Below, piece after piece: positions 50,240-60,289 of a DNA stretch of 64,000 nucleotides. Location of the stretch: assembly GCF_900078745.1 (NCBI RefSeq), contig NZ_FKII01000044.1, positions 1 to 64,000 of the forward strand, read 5' to 3'. The position numbers and the translations under genes were made by a program. The DNA comes from Candidatus Ichthyocystis sparus (GTDB lineage: Bacteria; Pseudomonadota; Gammaproteobacteria; Burkholderiales; 2013Ark19i). Numbering within the stretch: position 1 is the stretch's first letter; each line of letters starts with the position of its first letter. The notes below the pieces were generated by a model. That model ran no database searches. It was not told where the DNA came from and saw only the letters and a program-made list of their open reading frames with translations.

Positions 50240-51682
50240 TCAAGAAACTCCGCCAACAACAATTTTGTCAAGTTTCAAGGTAGGTTGGCCAACACCTACC
50301 GGAACACTCTGCCCCTCTTTGCCACAGGTACCAACACCACTATCGAGAGACATATCGTTTCCTATCATAGATACGCATTTTAATACATCTGGTCCACTAC
50401 CAATAAGAGTTGCTCCCTTTACCGGATAGCAAATTTTACCGTTTTCAACCCAATAAGCTTGCGAAGCAGAAAACACAAACTTTCCACTGGTAATATCAAC
50501 TTGACCACCTTCAAAATATTTGGCATACAAACCGCTCTTTACAGACGATATAATTTCTTCTGGATGGTACTTGCCGTTAACCATGTACGTATTCGTCATG
50601 CGAGGCATAGGAAGATGCGCATACGACTCCCTACGTCCATTACCAGTAGGCGAAGCTTTCATGAGACGTGCACTCATTTTATCGTGCATATAATTTTTTA
50701 GAACACCATTTTCAATCAAAACCGTGGCTTGAGTTGAAGTGCCTTCATCATCAATATTTAAAGAACCACGACGATTAGCAATAGTGCCATCATCCAAAAT
50801 TGTTACGCCAGATGTGGCAATAGATTGTCCCATAAGTCCAGAAAAAGCCGAGCTCCCTTTGCGATTAAAATCGCCCTCTAGACAATGACCAATAGCTTCA
50901 TGCAGCAATATACCAGGCCACCCTGAACCTAAAACTACGGTCATAGGACCAGCAGGAGCCGGGCGAGCAATCAAATTAGTAACAGCTTGAGAAACAGCTG
51001 AATCCACATAACCATTCAGCACTTCCTCAGAAAAATAATTACAGCCATACCTTCCACCACCACCAGAACTACCCTGCTCTCTTCTATCACCTTCTTGTGC
51101 TACTACTCGTACAGACAGACGCGCCAACGGACGAACATCAGCAACATATACTCCATCTAAACGCGCAATAAGAATTACTTCATGGCAAAAAGCAATAGAG
51201 GCCATTACCTCAACAATACGATCATCCTTGGCACGAGCTAGAGCATCAACACGACGGAGAATACCTACCTTTGAGTGATCAGATAGAGAGGAAATAGGAT
51301 TATCAGCAGAATAAAGCACTGCAGGACGGACCTTAGGGGAAACAGGACCAACAAAAGATGAACCCTGACGTCCTATAGATTTAACAGCGTTCAAGGATTC
51401 ATTTATTGCTTGCAAAGAGATAACGTCAGAATAAGCCAATGAGGATTTATCATCTCGCACAGCACGCACACCAAACCCTTGGTTAATACTAAAACTACCT
51501 GACTTTACTATACCCTCCTCGACCCCCCAACTTTCAAACTGACGAGCCTGAAAATATATATCTGCATCATCAATTTTAGTATCTGCCAACGCATGCAATG
51601 TAGAAAAAACTTTGACTCGAGACAAGCCAAAAGGCTCAAGCAAAGTACACTCCGCTAAGGACAATGCAGAATCATCCGACAT
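50240..51682 (-). CDS. tldD: Metalloprotease subunit TldD
   Basis: TldD forms with TldE (PmbA) a zinc protease that degrades unfolded or leader peptides. The 480-residue protein has the zinc motif HEAIGH at about residues 261-266 and the usual length. I choose the ATG at 51682 (MSDDSALSLAE) behind AAGGA six bases upstream, rather than a start seven codons earlier. tldE is not in the window. It follows the nitrilase-like gene by about 20 bases, and yhdP lies just before that: yhdP-nit-tldD is a known gene order in proteobacteria. Confidence 0.95.
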   Translation of the reverse strand: MSDDSALSLAECTLLEPFGLSRVKVFSTLHALADTKIDDADIYFQARQFESWGVEEGIVKSGSFSINQGFGVRAVRDDKSSLAYSDVISLQAINESLNAVKSIGRQGSSFVGPVSPKVRPAVLYSADNPISSLSDHSKVGILRRVDALARAKDDRIVEVMASIAFCHEVILIARLDGVYVADVRPLARLSVRVVAQEGDRREQGSSGGGGRYGCNYFSEEVLNGYVDSAVSQAVTNLIARPAPAGPMTVVLGSGWPGILLHEAIGHCLEGDFNRKGSSAFSGLMGQSIATSGVTILDDGTIANRRGSLNIDDEGTSTQATVLIENGVLKNYMHDKMSARLMKASPTGNGRRESYAHLPMPRMTNTYMVNGKYHPEEIISSVKSGLYAKYFEGGQVDITSGKFVFSASQAYWVENGKICYPVKGATLIGSGPDVLKCVSMIGNDMSLDSGVGTCGKEGQSVPVGVGQPTLKLDKIVVGGVS

Positions 51683-51703
51683 AAGAAATCCTTTTCCAAA
51701 CAC

Positions 51704-52486
51704 TCAACGACGCATTGGCAACTTATATCTGAGCGCCATCAAAAATTCCATATCAACAAAAGACGTAACAACAGCCTCATCATCAGTAGAATTACTTAAG
51801 ATAACACCCCAGGGATCCACAATCATAGAGTGACCCCAAAAATGAGACTGCCCAGTTTTACCAGAACAATTAGCAGCTATCACAAAAGCCTGATTTTCAA
51901 TGGCTCTGGCACGCAATAATACTTCCCAATGATCCTTTCCAGTCTGATAGCGAAAGGAGGAAGGTACTACAAAAATATCCGCTCTTTGTGCAAGAAACAA
52001 CTCAGGAAAACGCAAATCATAGCAAATAGCAAAACCCAATCGAGCAAAAGGCGCATCATAGGCAACGGGCATCTCCATTCCTGCAGAAAATCGCTCGAAC
52101 TCATCCACAACCTGATCACAAAAACGAGCATAAAACAAATTTCTTTTATTGTAGCGTAAGAGAATATCCCCTGAAGGTCCGTATAAAATTAAGGTATTGT
52201 TTGGATTATCTTCGCTGTCAACCTTTGTGGGCAACGAGCCACCGACCAACCAACACCCGTAACACGAAGCGAGCCTAGAAAGAAAAGATCGAAGATCATC
52301 CAATACATCTAGATCACTATAATCTTCCGCAAAAAGCTCTGGCAAAACAACCAGCAATGCCCCGCTAGATACAGCCTCCGCGACCAAATATTCAACACGC
52401 TCCAAAAACTCAACAAACGGTCTAGCTGCAAAATGTCTCTTGATCTGAATTGCCGCTGCTGTAAAACCTCTTTTTTCTTCCAGCAT
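51704..52486 (-). CDS. Carbon-nitrogen hydrolase (nitrilase superfamily, Nit-like)
   Basis: This 260-residue amidase of the nitrilase fold has the catalytic Glu50 (LPELFAED), Lys114 (YNKRNLF) and Cys155 (GFAICYDLRFPELF). Close relatives in this genomic place are Nit1-type enzymes that repair deaminated glutathione; that substrate is likely but not shown. It lies between yhdP (nine bases) and tldD (about 20 bases) in one operon. Confidence 0.9.
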   Translation of the reverse strand: MLEEKRGFTAAAIQIKRHFAARPFVEFLERVEYLVAEAVSSGALLVVLPELFAEDYSDLDVLDDLRSFLSRLASCYGCWLVGGSLPTKVDSEDNPNNTLILYGPSGDILLRYNKRNLFYARFCDQVVDEFERFSAGMEMPVAYDAPFARLGFAICYDLRFPELFLAQRADIFVVPSSFRYQTGKDHWEVLLRARAIENQAFVIAANCSGKTGQSHFWGHSMIVDPWGVILSNSTDDEAVVTSFVDMEFLMALRYKLPMRR

Positions 52487-52495
52487 ACAATCCAG

Positions 52496-55400
52496 CTACC
52501 TCTTAAAATCCGGTGATATAGAGCAATGCTCGCTAATCTTCTGTATGGAAGGGTCAGACCAAGGACCAACAACCTTGTAACTCTTAGTTAGTAAACTACC
52601 AATAGGATCACGAAATATGCTCTGTGCCACCAAACTGATCACACCAGCCACCGGAAACCCGGCCAACACACTAGCAACGGAAAAAGTATTACTCACCTTC
52701 GGTAAAACACAAAAGTCCATATCAAACGTGCGGTCCACGGTATTAGCAGACCCAGAAACCATGACCCTACTAGATGGACCACGAATATCCAGGCCTTGAG
52801 TCATAAGTATACCATTATTAATCTGCAAAGAACCTACAAGTGAATCAAAAGAAAACCCTGATGAAAGAACATCATGAAAATCTAGAAGTACCCTGCGCGG
52901 CAATTCTTTAAGATTAAACAAGCCCAGCAAACTCCCAATTCCTGTATTAATCTGTTTAAATTCACCCTTCTCTAAGTTTAAGTTTACTGTTCCTGAGATA
53001 GAAGTACCTAGCCAAAGCAAAGGAGATCCTACCCAAGAGACAGAACCATATACAACACCAGAACCGCCTTCAATCAGGGATTTTTGTTTCCAAGATGAAA
53101 GAAGGCTACCTGCATCATAAAAGATACCTTGAAAATCCATATCGTTAATCTGTTGCCCACCAGACAAAATCATCTGTCCTTTCATCTCTAGGAGTGCATT
53201 ATCATTCTGGATAGCAAAAAGCTGCACGTCTGACTTATCACTTTGATTTACTACCTGCAACTTAACGCTACCTACTGGCACATCATTAAACTTCAAAGAT
53301 TGAATATATAAATCTATGTTTGGCCAGCCGAAAATAACATTCTTAGATTCACCAATTTCCCCAGACACATCATTTGAAATTGAAGCTGAATCTAATCTGA
53401 TGGAAAGTTGTCTTTCATCATTATTCCAGTTAACTGTCCCAGATAGTCCAGAAGAACTAATTTGCGATAATATTTTATTTCCTGAGATAGTAACATTGGC
53501 AGCTAAATCATCTACAGAAAGAACACCAAGTTTAGCCTTCTTGCTAAATATATGCAGACGATATGGAACCTTACCCACCTCCTGACCAAAAACACCAGCT
53601 CTCATTAAAGAGATCCATCTATTTTGATCAATAAAAGCAGTGTTTATTGAGATATCCCAAACAAATTTACCATCCTCTTTATTAACCTCATCTTTTTTAC
53701 CATCATCCTTCTTAACATCCCCTTTATTAGCATCATCTTTCCCATTGTTCATGGAAGAAGGGTTGGCATCTTTTTCCTGTGCAGGAGCAACGCTACCAGT
53801 ATTACCAGAATAATTATTATTAGAAATAGTATTTGGTTCAGAGCTTGGATTATTAGCATTTACATGCGGTAAAACAGCATGTGCAGGCTCAACCTCTTTT
53901 CTTGAAACCAACCTTGACAGTCTATATTCATGATCGCCACCTACAACCCGAGATGAAAAACACGAAGATGGTACCCCACTAACGCCAGCCAAATTCCCAC
54001 TTGATAAGGTGTAATTGGACAAGTCTTTACTAAAATCATCCAAAGGTGCATAACTCAACTTTAAGCAAGTATGCTTATGCTTAAGAAATACATCCATCGA
54101 AAAACTATCGTCGTGGGCAGTATACAAAATGGATACAGGCCACTCACCATTTCTAACATTTTTATGAAATGGCTCGGGAAATGCTGAAAATATACCCACC
54201 AAATTGCTATCAACACGAACATTCCAGCTATCGGTATCGAACGACCTATAAGCACCAACATATGCATCGAAAGATCCATTCAAATATACCGATGGCAGCT
54301 TAACACCAAGAATGTTACTGAATAAACTGTGAATATCACCCTTGCTGACAGCTGAAATCGCAACATCTCCTAGTGAATTGCCAGCTATATAGCCCTTACC
54401 CCAAAATTTGGGTGGCATAAGCAACGAACCAAAATCGATAAAATAACTACCATTACAAACGTTAGCTAGTGCCCTATCTGATACAAGGTGATAGATACTA
54501 CCGTTGTAGGCAAAATCCTTCCGCAGATTACTACCTTCAACGTATATAGAGTAGGAAAAATTATCACTATCAGACTTTCCCCACAGTGGTATCGACAACA
54601 TCATATTCTGTATTTTCAAACTCCCCAAAAAGTCGGGGGATTTAAAATACTTGACTAAGTATCCAGGAATTGTAACAACATTCGACAAGCTAGAGAGAGC
54701 AACAGCGTAATCGGACACTTTAGCCTCTGATGTTTTAGCTTGAATTAAAATATTGCTATTAAAATCATCTGTGTGAAAATCGTTTATCAGTAGCCTAAAT
54801 TTCTTAACAGGAATTGCCCCAAAAGAACAAGATCCACTTGCATCAAGGGAACTATTGTTAATCTTAGCCATACCATCAACATTAGTGAAACTAATACCAT
54901 TGCCCAAAGAAATAGACGTATCTTTTAGATTTATTCCTAAATACCAATTGGTATGGGAGGAAAAATTTCCCTTGGAATCAATACCTCCGGATACTCTGAC
55001 ATCAGCGTATGGAATACTTCCACTTATAAATGAGTGCTTAATCCAACTACGGACGGGATAGGAAACAGCATCAGGCAAATGATCGCGTAAAAACTCAAGT
55101 GACTTGGGGAAAAGTGTGCCGTTGAGTTTAACGGAATTTTGTCCTGAACCATCGGGGCAATATTCAAATCTACCATTAAAATTAGCCAGTGCAGACATTA
55201 TAGATATAGACTTAGCACCAAAACACATCGCTTCCTTGCTTTTGTCTGAACGCCAAAAAAGCTTTCCCGAAACCTGAGATTTCCATTTCGACACATTCCT
55301 TAATAGGGAATGCGGGTCTAATAGTACAGTTGCATGATCCAGAGAAATATCACCCCTGTCCTGATTGCCCAAAATAGTAGCCTGGTATTCATCAAGATGC

Positions 55401-56674
55401 TTCAGCCAAAGAAAGCCATCTGATGGAGTGCCTCCAACACTAGCACTAATATCCCATAAAGGATCGTTACCATGACGGTGCCATTTAAAATTAAAATCTC
55501 TCACAATGCCATAAGGAATCCTATTAATAACGGATTCATAGTGAGGAAAAAATTGCCTACTAGTTATAAGAAAAAGGTTCTTTAAGGAAGGAGTAGCTAC
55601 ATACGAAAGCACTGAATTGATCTCTTGCAAATTTTCCAAAGAAAATGGCCGTGTCCACCTGAGGTTTATAGAATAATTTTGCGGCATTTTTCCAAATGAA
55701 ACCTTCTGGTTTCTGATGTTGCGTACATACAAAGTGGAGAACCGCGAATTGCCCCAATACAGTCCAACATCCATGGCTAGGTATGGTTCTTCCCAAGAAA
55801 AATGCTGGTCACTTATTTTTATGCCATGACTAACCAACTCGCCCTGAACACCACTAGGAATGTTGTCAGTAACGGCAACCCTTCCAGAAAAATCTATTAA
55901 TCCAGAGTATTTGATCTTTTCCAAAGAAGATGGCATAAAAAAACGTACGGCCTGCAAATCAAGACCATTTACCAAGAAATCTACATAATCGTCACATACC
56001 AGACGATTATTTTCGTAAGTTGCATATCCAGAAATAGTAGCAGAATGGTAGTACTTACCTCTACGAAACAAATCAACAATGAAACTGATCCTTGTGGAAG
56101 AAACACGTAACAACCTCCCATCTATACCTCCACTGAACCTAATAACTTTCTTCTGCTTACCCTCTAACCAAGATAGATCTAGGTTATGTAGTGAAATTTC
56201 CTTCACTGATTGCAAAAATTCTTTAGCTGTAGAAGATTTATAATACCCACCCAAAGGTAGAAGGATATCGTCGAAGGTGAAGTTGTTTAACTCAAAGTGA
56301 TTAAGAGTATGTACTACAGATAAAGTTACACCATCTACATCAATTGAACTGGGCCGCAAATATCCCCGCAATAAACTCCACCAGGTGGAATAAAATATAA
56401 CTTTGGAAAAATCAATATTCTTCTTCGTATCAGTACCAGAATAGACATGCACGCCTCTTGCTGTAACGTGTGGGTACAAAGACAGTAAAGACAAATCTAG
56501 AGAGGAAAATGCAAGTCTATAGTCACCAATAACAACGGTCTTACCTTTCCATCTGGATTCAAAATCTCTTATATTTTCGTGAGCAAAACGCGCCAGGGAA
56601 GAACCAAAAATACAAGCAAAAATAGCAACCACCACCAGTAGCCATCTTCTATTTTGCCTAAAGTAAATTTTCAT
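52496..56674 (-). CDS. yhdP: YhdP-family AsmA-like envelope protein
   Basis: YhdP proteins are anchored in the inner membrane and span the periplasm; in E. coli they take part in phospholipid transport to the outer membrane. From the ATG at 56674 (MKIYFRQNRRWLLVVV, AGGG five bases upstream) the protein is 1,392 residues, with one N-terminal membrane segment and a long beta-rich body. The C-terminal AsmA-like part contains MDFCVLPKVSNTFSVASVLAG. The longest frame starts 12 codons earlier at a GTG. An unusual linker rich in Asn, then Lys and Asp (about 53,660-53,880, with DDANKGDVKKDDGKKDEVNK) interrupts the body. The operon continues with nit and tldD. Confidence 0.88.
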   Translation of the reverse strand: MKIYFRQNRRWLLVVVAIFACIFGSSLARFAHENIRDFESRWKGKTVVIGDYRLAFSSLDLSLLSLYPHVTARGVHVYSGTDTKKNIDFSKVIFYSTWWSLLRGYLRPSSIDVDGVTLSVVHTLNHFELNNFTFDDILLPLGGYYKSSTAKEFLQSVKEISLHNLDLSWLEGKQKKVIRFSGGIDGRLLRVSSTRISFIVDLFRRGKYYHSATISGYATYENNRLVCDDYVDFLVNGLDLQAVRFFMPSSLEKIKYSGLIDFSGRVAVTDNIPSGVQGELVSHGIKISDQHFSWEEPYLAMDVGLYWGNSRFSTLYVRNIRNQKVSFGKMPQNYSINLRWTRPFSLENLQEINSVLSYVATPSLKNLFLITSRQFFPHYESVINRIPYGIVRDFNFKWHRHGNDPLWDISASVGGTPSDGFLWLKHLDEYQATILGNQDRGDISLDHATVLLDPHSLLRNVSKWKSQVSGKLFWRSDKSKEAMCFGAKSISIMSALANFNGRFEYCPDGSGQNSVKLNGTLFPKSLEFLRDHLPDAVSYPVRSWIKHSFISGSIPYADVRVSGGIDSKGNFSSHTNWYLGINLKDTSISLGNGISFTNVDGMAKINNSSLDASGSCSFGAIPVKKFRLLINDFHTDDFNSNILIQAKTSEAKVSDYAVALSSLSNVVTIPGYLVKYFKSPDFLGSLKIQNMMLSIPLWGKSDSDNFSYSIYVEGSNLRKDFAYNGSIYHLVSDRALANVCNGSYFIDFGSLLMPPKFWGKGYIAGNSLGDVAISAVSKGDIHSLFSNILGVKLPSVYLNGSFDAYVGAYRSFDTDSWNVRVDSNLVGIFSAFPEPFHKNVRNGEWPVSILYTAHDDSFSMDVFLKHKHTCLKLSYAPLDDFSKDLSNYTLSSGNLAGVSGVPSSCFSSRVVGGDHEYRLSRLVSRKEVEPAHAVLPHVNANNPSSEPNTISNNNYSGNTGSVAPAQEKDANPSSMNNGKDDANKGDVKKDDGKKDEVNKEDGKFVWDISINTAFIDQNRWISLMRAGVFGQEVGKVPYRLHIFSKKAKLGVLSVDDLAANVTISGNKILSQISSSGLSGTVNWNNDERQLSIRLDSASISNDVSGEIGESKNVIFGWPNIDLYIQSLKFNDVPVGSVKLQVVNQSDKSDVQLFAIQNDNALLEMKGQMILSGGQQINDMDFQGIFYDAGSLLSSWKQKSLIEGGSGVVYGSVSWVGSPLLWLGTSISGTVNLNLEKGEFKQINTGIGSLLGLFNLKELPRRVLLDFHDVLSSGFSFDSLVGSLQINNGILMTQGLDIRGPSSRVMVSGSANTVDRTFDMDFCVLPKVSNTFSVASVLAGFPVAGVISLVAQSIFRDPIGSLLTKSYKVVGPWSDPSIQKISEHCSISPDFKR

Positions 56675-56712
56675 AACGGCCCTACAAGTTTTAAAATCGC
56701 GAAATATCACCG

Positions 56713-57996
56713 CTAACCAACCGACCGCACCCCATATTGAGATTCTATAACTGATTTAACATAGGAATAAAAGAGGCTACCAGTACCTGCCGTTTGCAAA
56801 AACCAAAGCAACATATCCTTATTGCAAGATCGTAAAAAATGCACTAACTGTTTCTCACTAAAGACGTCCGTAACTGACTCTAAAAGCTTGGCTTTCAGAC
56901 GAGTTAAAGATACCTCCAATGCCCCTATAAGGAAACAACCTATCTCTTCTTTTAGGTGATCAAAAAAATCTAATAAATCCAGGTATACATCCAAATCGAC
57001 TTTACTGGACTTGGATAGCAGTAATTTTTCAAAAAAAACGACAACAGCAGCGCGCTTTGATTCATAAGCACTCAAAAACCACCCAGAACAATCCAATCGC
57101 CCATAGATTTCGTTAATAACCGCTGTAAGAACTAAAACACGCTCCTCATTTCCGGTAGCATTTACAATTGAAACACTAAGATAATCAGGAAGATGTGTAA
57201 AAATCCTTAGCTCATCTAGGGAAAAAGAATGTAAGCGAGAAAGAATTATTCTGGATATGGTAACGGAAATACCCTTTAGAAGCTCAAATCCTAAACCTGC
57301 ACAACGAGGATCACCACGGGACATTCTCTGAACTGAGTTGATGATTCTCATCATATTTTTACGAGAAAGTATGTTAATAATTGATAAAAACCAATCAACA
57401 GACTTCTCATCATAGGATATGGTATAGACATGCATTACCAAGCGCTGGAAAACCACATCATAAAAAACATCGTTTAGAGTAGTAGAAAGAGGCAGCACAA
57501 AAGAGTGTATAGCAACCACACGGCTAGCTATAGCATCAAAACGCTCCTCATCTATAATATAGCGGAAAGATAACAATGATTGCAGAATATGCCCTAAATG
57601 AAGGCTAATATGAAATACGGCCGTACTAAACTGTACATCACCTTTTTGGGGCCTAATTTTAAGTAAGATCCACATCCTAAGCCGTTGTAGCCAATTGACT
57701 CCAAAATACTGACTAAAGAAAATAGACAACAGCCCATGACCGGAGCCAGACAATGCCTTCAGTGGGGAGTCACCGTAATTTTGGAGCACGGCATCCCACT
57801 GGGATTTAGTAAATTTATGAGTATCTGCAACGACCGCCAGGCGATTAGGCTTGTACAAACACGAATCAGATTGAGTTAGACCATCAAGCACCCTGCTAGA
57901 CAATTTATCAGATAACTCTTGGCATGAACCTTCTTTTTCTGAGAAACGCAATCTTAAGTCTCCAATGGAAGCAAATCGCCTATAATTAACAACCAA
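56713..57996 (-). CDS. Orphan protein of unknown function upstream of yhdP
   Basis: I do not recognise this protein of up to 427 residues. It looks helical, Leu, Ser and Arg rich, without signal peptide or clear membrane segment. Its stop lies 38 bases before the yhdP start, so the two are probably on one transcript. The start is uncertain: the longest frame begins at a TTG at 57996, but a TTG at 57951 has GGAG eight bases upstream and could be used; there is no early ATG. In other proteobacteria glnE often lies beside yhdP; this protein shows no GlnE motifs. A function cannot be given. Confidence 0.75.
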   Translation of the reverse strand: MVVNYRRFASIGDLRLRFSEKEGSCQELSDKLSSRVLDGLTQSDSCLYKPNRLAVVADTHKFTKSQWDAVLQNYGDSPLKALSGSGHGLLSIFFSQYFGVNWLQRLRMWILLKIRPQKGDVQFSTAVFHISLHLGHILQSLLSFRYIIDEERFDAIASRVVAIHSFVLPLSTTLNDVFYDVVFQRLVMHVYTISYDEKSVDWFLSIINILSRKNMMRIINSVQRMSRGDPRCAGLGFELLKGISVTISRIILSRLHSFSLDELRIFTHLPDYLSVSIVNATGNEERVLVLTAVINEIYGRLDCSGWFLSAYESKRAAVVVFFEKLLLSKSSKVDLDVYLDLLDFFDHLKEEIGCFLIGALEVSLTRLKAKLLESVTDVFSEKQLVHFLRSCNKDMLLWFLQTAGTGSLFYSYVKSVIESQYGVRSVG

Positions 57997-58142
57997 GTGT
58001 TATCAAAGCCTGCATTGTATACGAAAACTAGGTAGATAAAGGCAAAAGTAGGAGGAAAATATTTTATTTTTCTTCCAATAGGAATAGGATAGTTCACATC
58101 TACTACACGTACCTTAACTCCTGCCTTGATTGAGGATATCAA

Positions 58143-59348
58143 ATGATTTTTTTTAACCGTGCAGCATCTCTGATACTATGTCTGTCCTGCTTATTACTAT
58201 CATCTTGCTTTTCGGAATCAAAAAAAGGGAATTCACAAAACACCGAAGTCATAATTGGATTCTCCGGACCCCTTACAGGTGATACCGCTCATATTGGAGT
58301 GGACTATCAAAATGGTATTCGTCTTGCCATAGAAGACATGAATAAAGAGGATCTTAGGGTTAATGGTCGCCGTATAATTTTTCACCTATTATCACAAAAT
58401 GATAATTCAGACCCTAGGATGGCAACTATAGCTGCTTCATATCTAGTTGATAATAAAGTACTGGCTGTCATTGGGCATGTAGATTCTGGGTGTACCATAG
58501 CATCATCTAGCGTGTACAACAAAGCTAATGTCATTCAAATTGCTCCGTCAGTTTCTAATCAAAAATACACCCAACAAGGATTTCGTAACACATTCAGAAT
58601 GATGTCACCAGATACTATCCAAGGTCTTTACATTGCAAAATTCATATCCCAAATGGCTAAAAAACCGATCGTATCTATTATCGATGATAGAAGCTCTTAT
58701 GGGCAAAATTTAGCAACCCAGGTGGAAAATTCGCTTAAAGAGAAAAACATCAAAATTGTAAGACATGAATATACAAGACGTGAGGATCTGGATTACTCAG
58801 CTATTCTCGCAAGCATCAATAAATACAAGCCAAACATTCTATTTTTCTCTGGAACTGATTCCCAGGCTGCAAGATTGATCAGGCAGGAGCGATCTATAAA
58901 CCCAAGTATTTCATTTGTAACTGGAGATATGGCCTGCACTCCTAGATTCGTCTCATTAGCAGGAAAATTTGCTGAAGGAACCTTTTGTTCAAGAAATTCT
59001 CTTCCTATTGATGGCTTGCCTATGGTAACTGAGTTTAAGCATCGCTATGAAAAACAATTCTCCATAAACGTGCAACCATACGCCTTGTTTAGTTATGATG
59101 CTGCCAGATTAATAGGAAATGCTATTGCCAAAACAAATTCACTTGATAAGAACAAAATTATATCCTACCTACATAACCAAGAATCAAACGGCATAACAGG
59201 ACGCATTGCTTTCAAGAAAAACGGCGATCCTGCCCACTCAGCAACAACAATATTTAAGATTTCAGGTGGTACATTCAATGTACAAAGGGTATACTCCAAC
59301 GACAATTTTTCTTGCTCACATAAACAAACTCTTCCCAAGAAAAAGTAA
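58143..59348 (+). CDS. livK: Branched-chain amino acid ABC transporter, substrate-binding lipoprotein
   Basis: This type I periplasmic binding protein (401 residues) starts with a lipoprotein signal peptide: hydrophobic residues 8-19, lipobox LSSC with Cys22 as the lipid anchor. The body has the Leu/Ile/Val-binding pattern (IGFSGPLTGDTAHIG, GHVDSGCTIASS, DDRSSYGQNL, YALFSYDAARL). GAGG lies seven bases before the ATG. It starts the livKHMGF operon, divergent from the orphan gene upstream. The substrate could also be another amino acid or a short amide; the family is broad. Confidence 0.92.
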   Translation: MIFFNRAASLILCLSCLLLSSCFSESKKGNSQNTEVIIGFSGPLTGDTAHIGVDYQNGIRLAIEDMNKEDLRVNGRRIIFHLLSQNDNSDPRMATIAASYLVDNKVLAVIGHVDSGCTIASSSVYNKANVIQIAPSVSNQKYTQQGFRNTFRMMSPDTIQGLYIAKFISQMAKKPIVSIIDDRSSYGQNLATQVENSLKEKNIKIVRHEYTRREDLDYSAILASINKYKPNILFFSGTDSQAARLIRQERSINPSISFVTGDMACTPRFVSLAGKFAEGTFCSRNSLPIDGLPMVTEFKHRYEKQFSINVQPYALFSYDAARLIGNAIAKTNSLDKNKIISYLHNQESNGITGRIAFKKNGDPAHSATTIFKISGGTFNVQRVYSNDNFSCSHKQTLPKKK

Positions 59349-59353
59349 CACTC

Positions 59354-60283
59354 ATGAATTTTTTCACCGACTTATTTGTCGATGGCCTGTTTGTAGGTAG
59401 TACATACGCCATACTAGCCCTTGGGTATTCGATGGTTTATGGCGTGCTTGGTCTGATTAATTTTGCTCATGGCGATGTACTTATGATAGGAACCTTCGTC
59501 TGCTATTCAGCCATAAATATACTAGAACACTATTTACCATCTACGTCACATGGTATAATACTAGTCGTAGCTACGTCGATTTCAATGATTATATCTGGAA
59601 TAACAGGAGCACTACTTGAGCTTGTCGCTTATAGAAGGGTTCGCAAGGCATCAAGCCTCATATGTCTCACCACGGCGATAGGTGCATCCATCGTTATACA
59701 ATCCATCGCCATGATTATTTGGGGTCGTCAATACCTAAAATTTCCTCAGTACATCCCTATGCACATGATCCACTTTTGGAAAATTTCAGCACCGTTTTCT
59801 CATATCACTACAATAGCAGTTACTACCGTCACGATGTTGTTGTTGTGGTTGTTCGTGCGTAAAACTAGAATTGGTCTATCCATACGTGCCGTATCAGAGC
59901 ATGATATGGTTGCTGAGCTTATGGGGATTAACAGCAACGCTGTAATTTCTATAACTTTTATTATGGGTTCAGCATTAGCTGCATTGGGAGGAATATTATT
60001 AGCCAGTAACTATGGCATCATAAACTATGGAATGGGGTTCGTACCGGGAATAAAAGCTTTCACCGCTGCCGTTATTGGTGGCATAGGCAGCATACCGGGT
60101 AGCATGGTCGGAGGCATGTTGCTTGGTGTAGTAGAAGCCCTGGTTACGGGATATATAACCGATTGGACGGGAGGAATTTTGAATTCAGATTATCAAAATG
60201 TCTTTTCTTTCATCATATTGCTCACAGTTCTGTTGGTGCGACCAAACGGACTTTTGGGAACAAGCAATACCGATAAATCCTAG
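59354..60283 (+). CDS. livH: Branched-chain amino acid ABC transporter, permease LivH
   Basis: This 309-residue membrane protein has about eight hydrophobic segments. It contains the family features GLINFAHGDVLMIG near the N-terminus and the coupling-loop segment TRIGLSIRAVSEHDMVAELMG. It pairs with LivM to form the channel. It follows livK by five bases. Confidence 0.95.
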   Translation: MNFFTDLFVDGLFVGSTYAILALGYSMVYGVLGLINFAHGDVLMIGTFVCYSAINILEHYLPSTSHGIILVVATSISMIISGITGALLELVAYRRVRKASSLICLTTAIGASIVIQSIAMIIWGRQYLKFPQYIPMHMIHFWKISAPFSHITTIAVTTVTMLLLWLFVRKTRIGLSIRAVSEHDMVAELMGINSNAVISITFIMGSALAALGGILLASNYGIINYGMGFVPGIKAFTAAVIGGIGSIPGSMVGGMLLGVVEALVTGYITDWTGGILNSDYQNVFSFIILLTVLLVRPNGLLGTSNTDKS

Positions 60284-60289
60284 GAGGCT

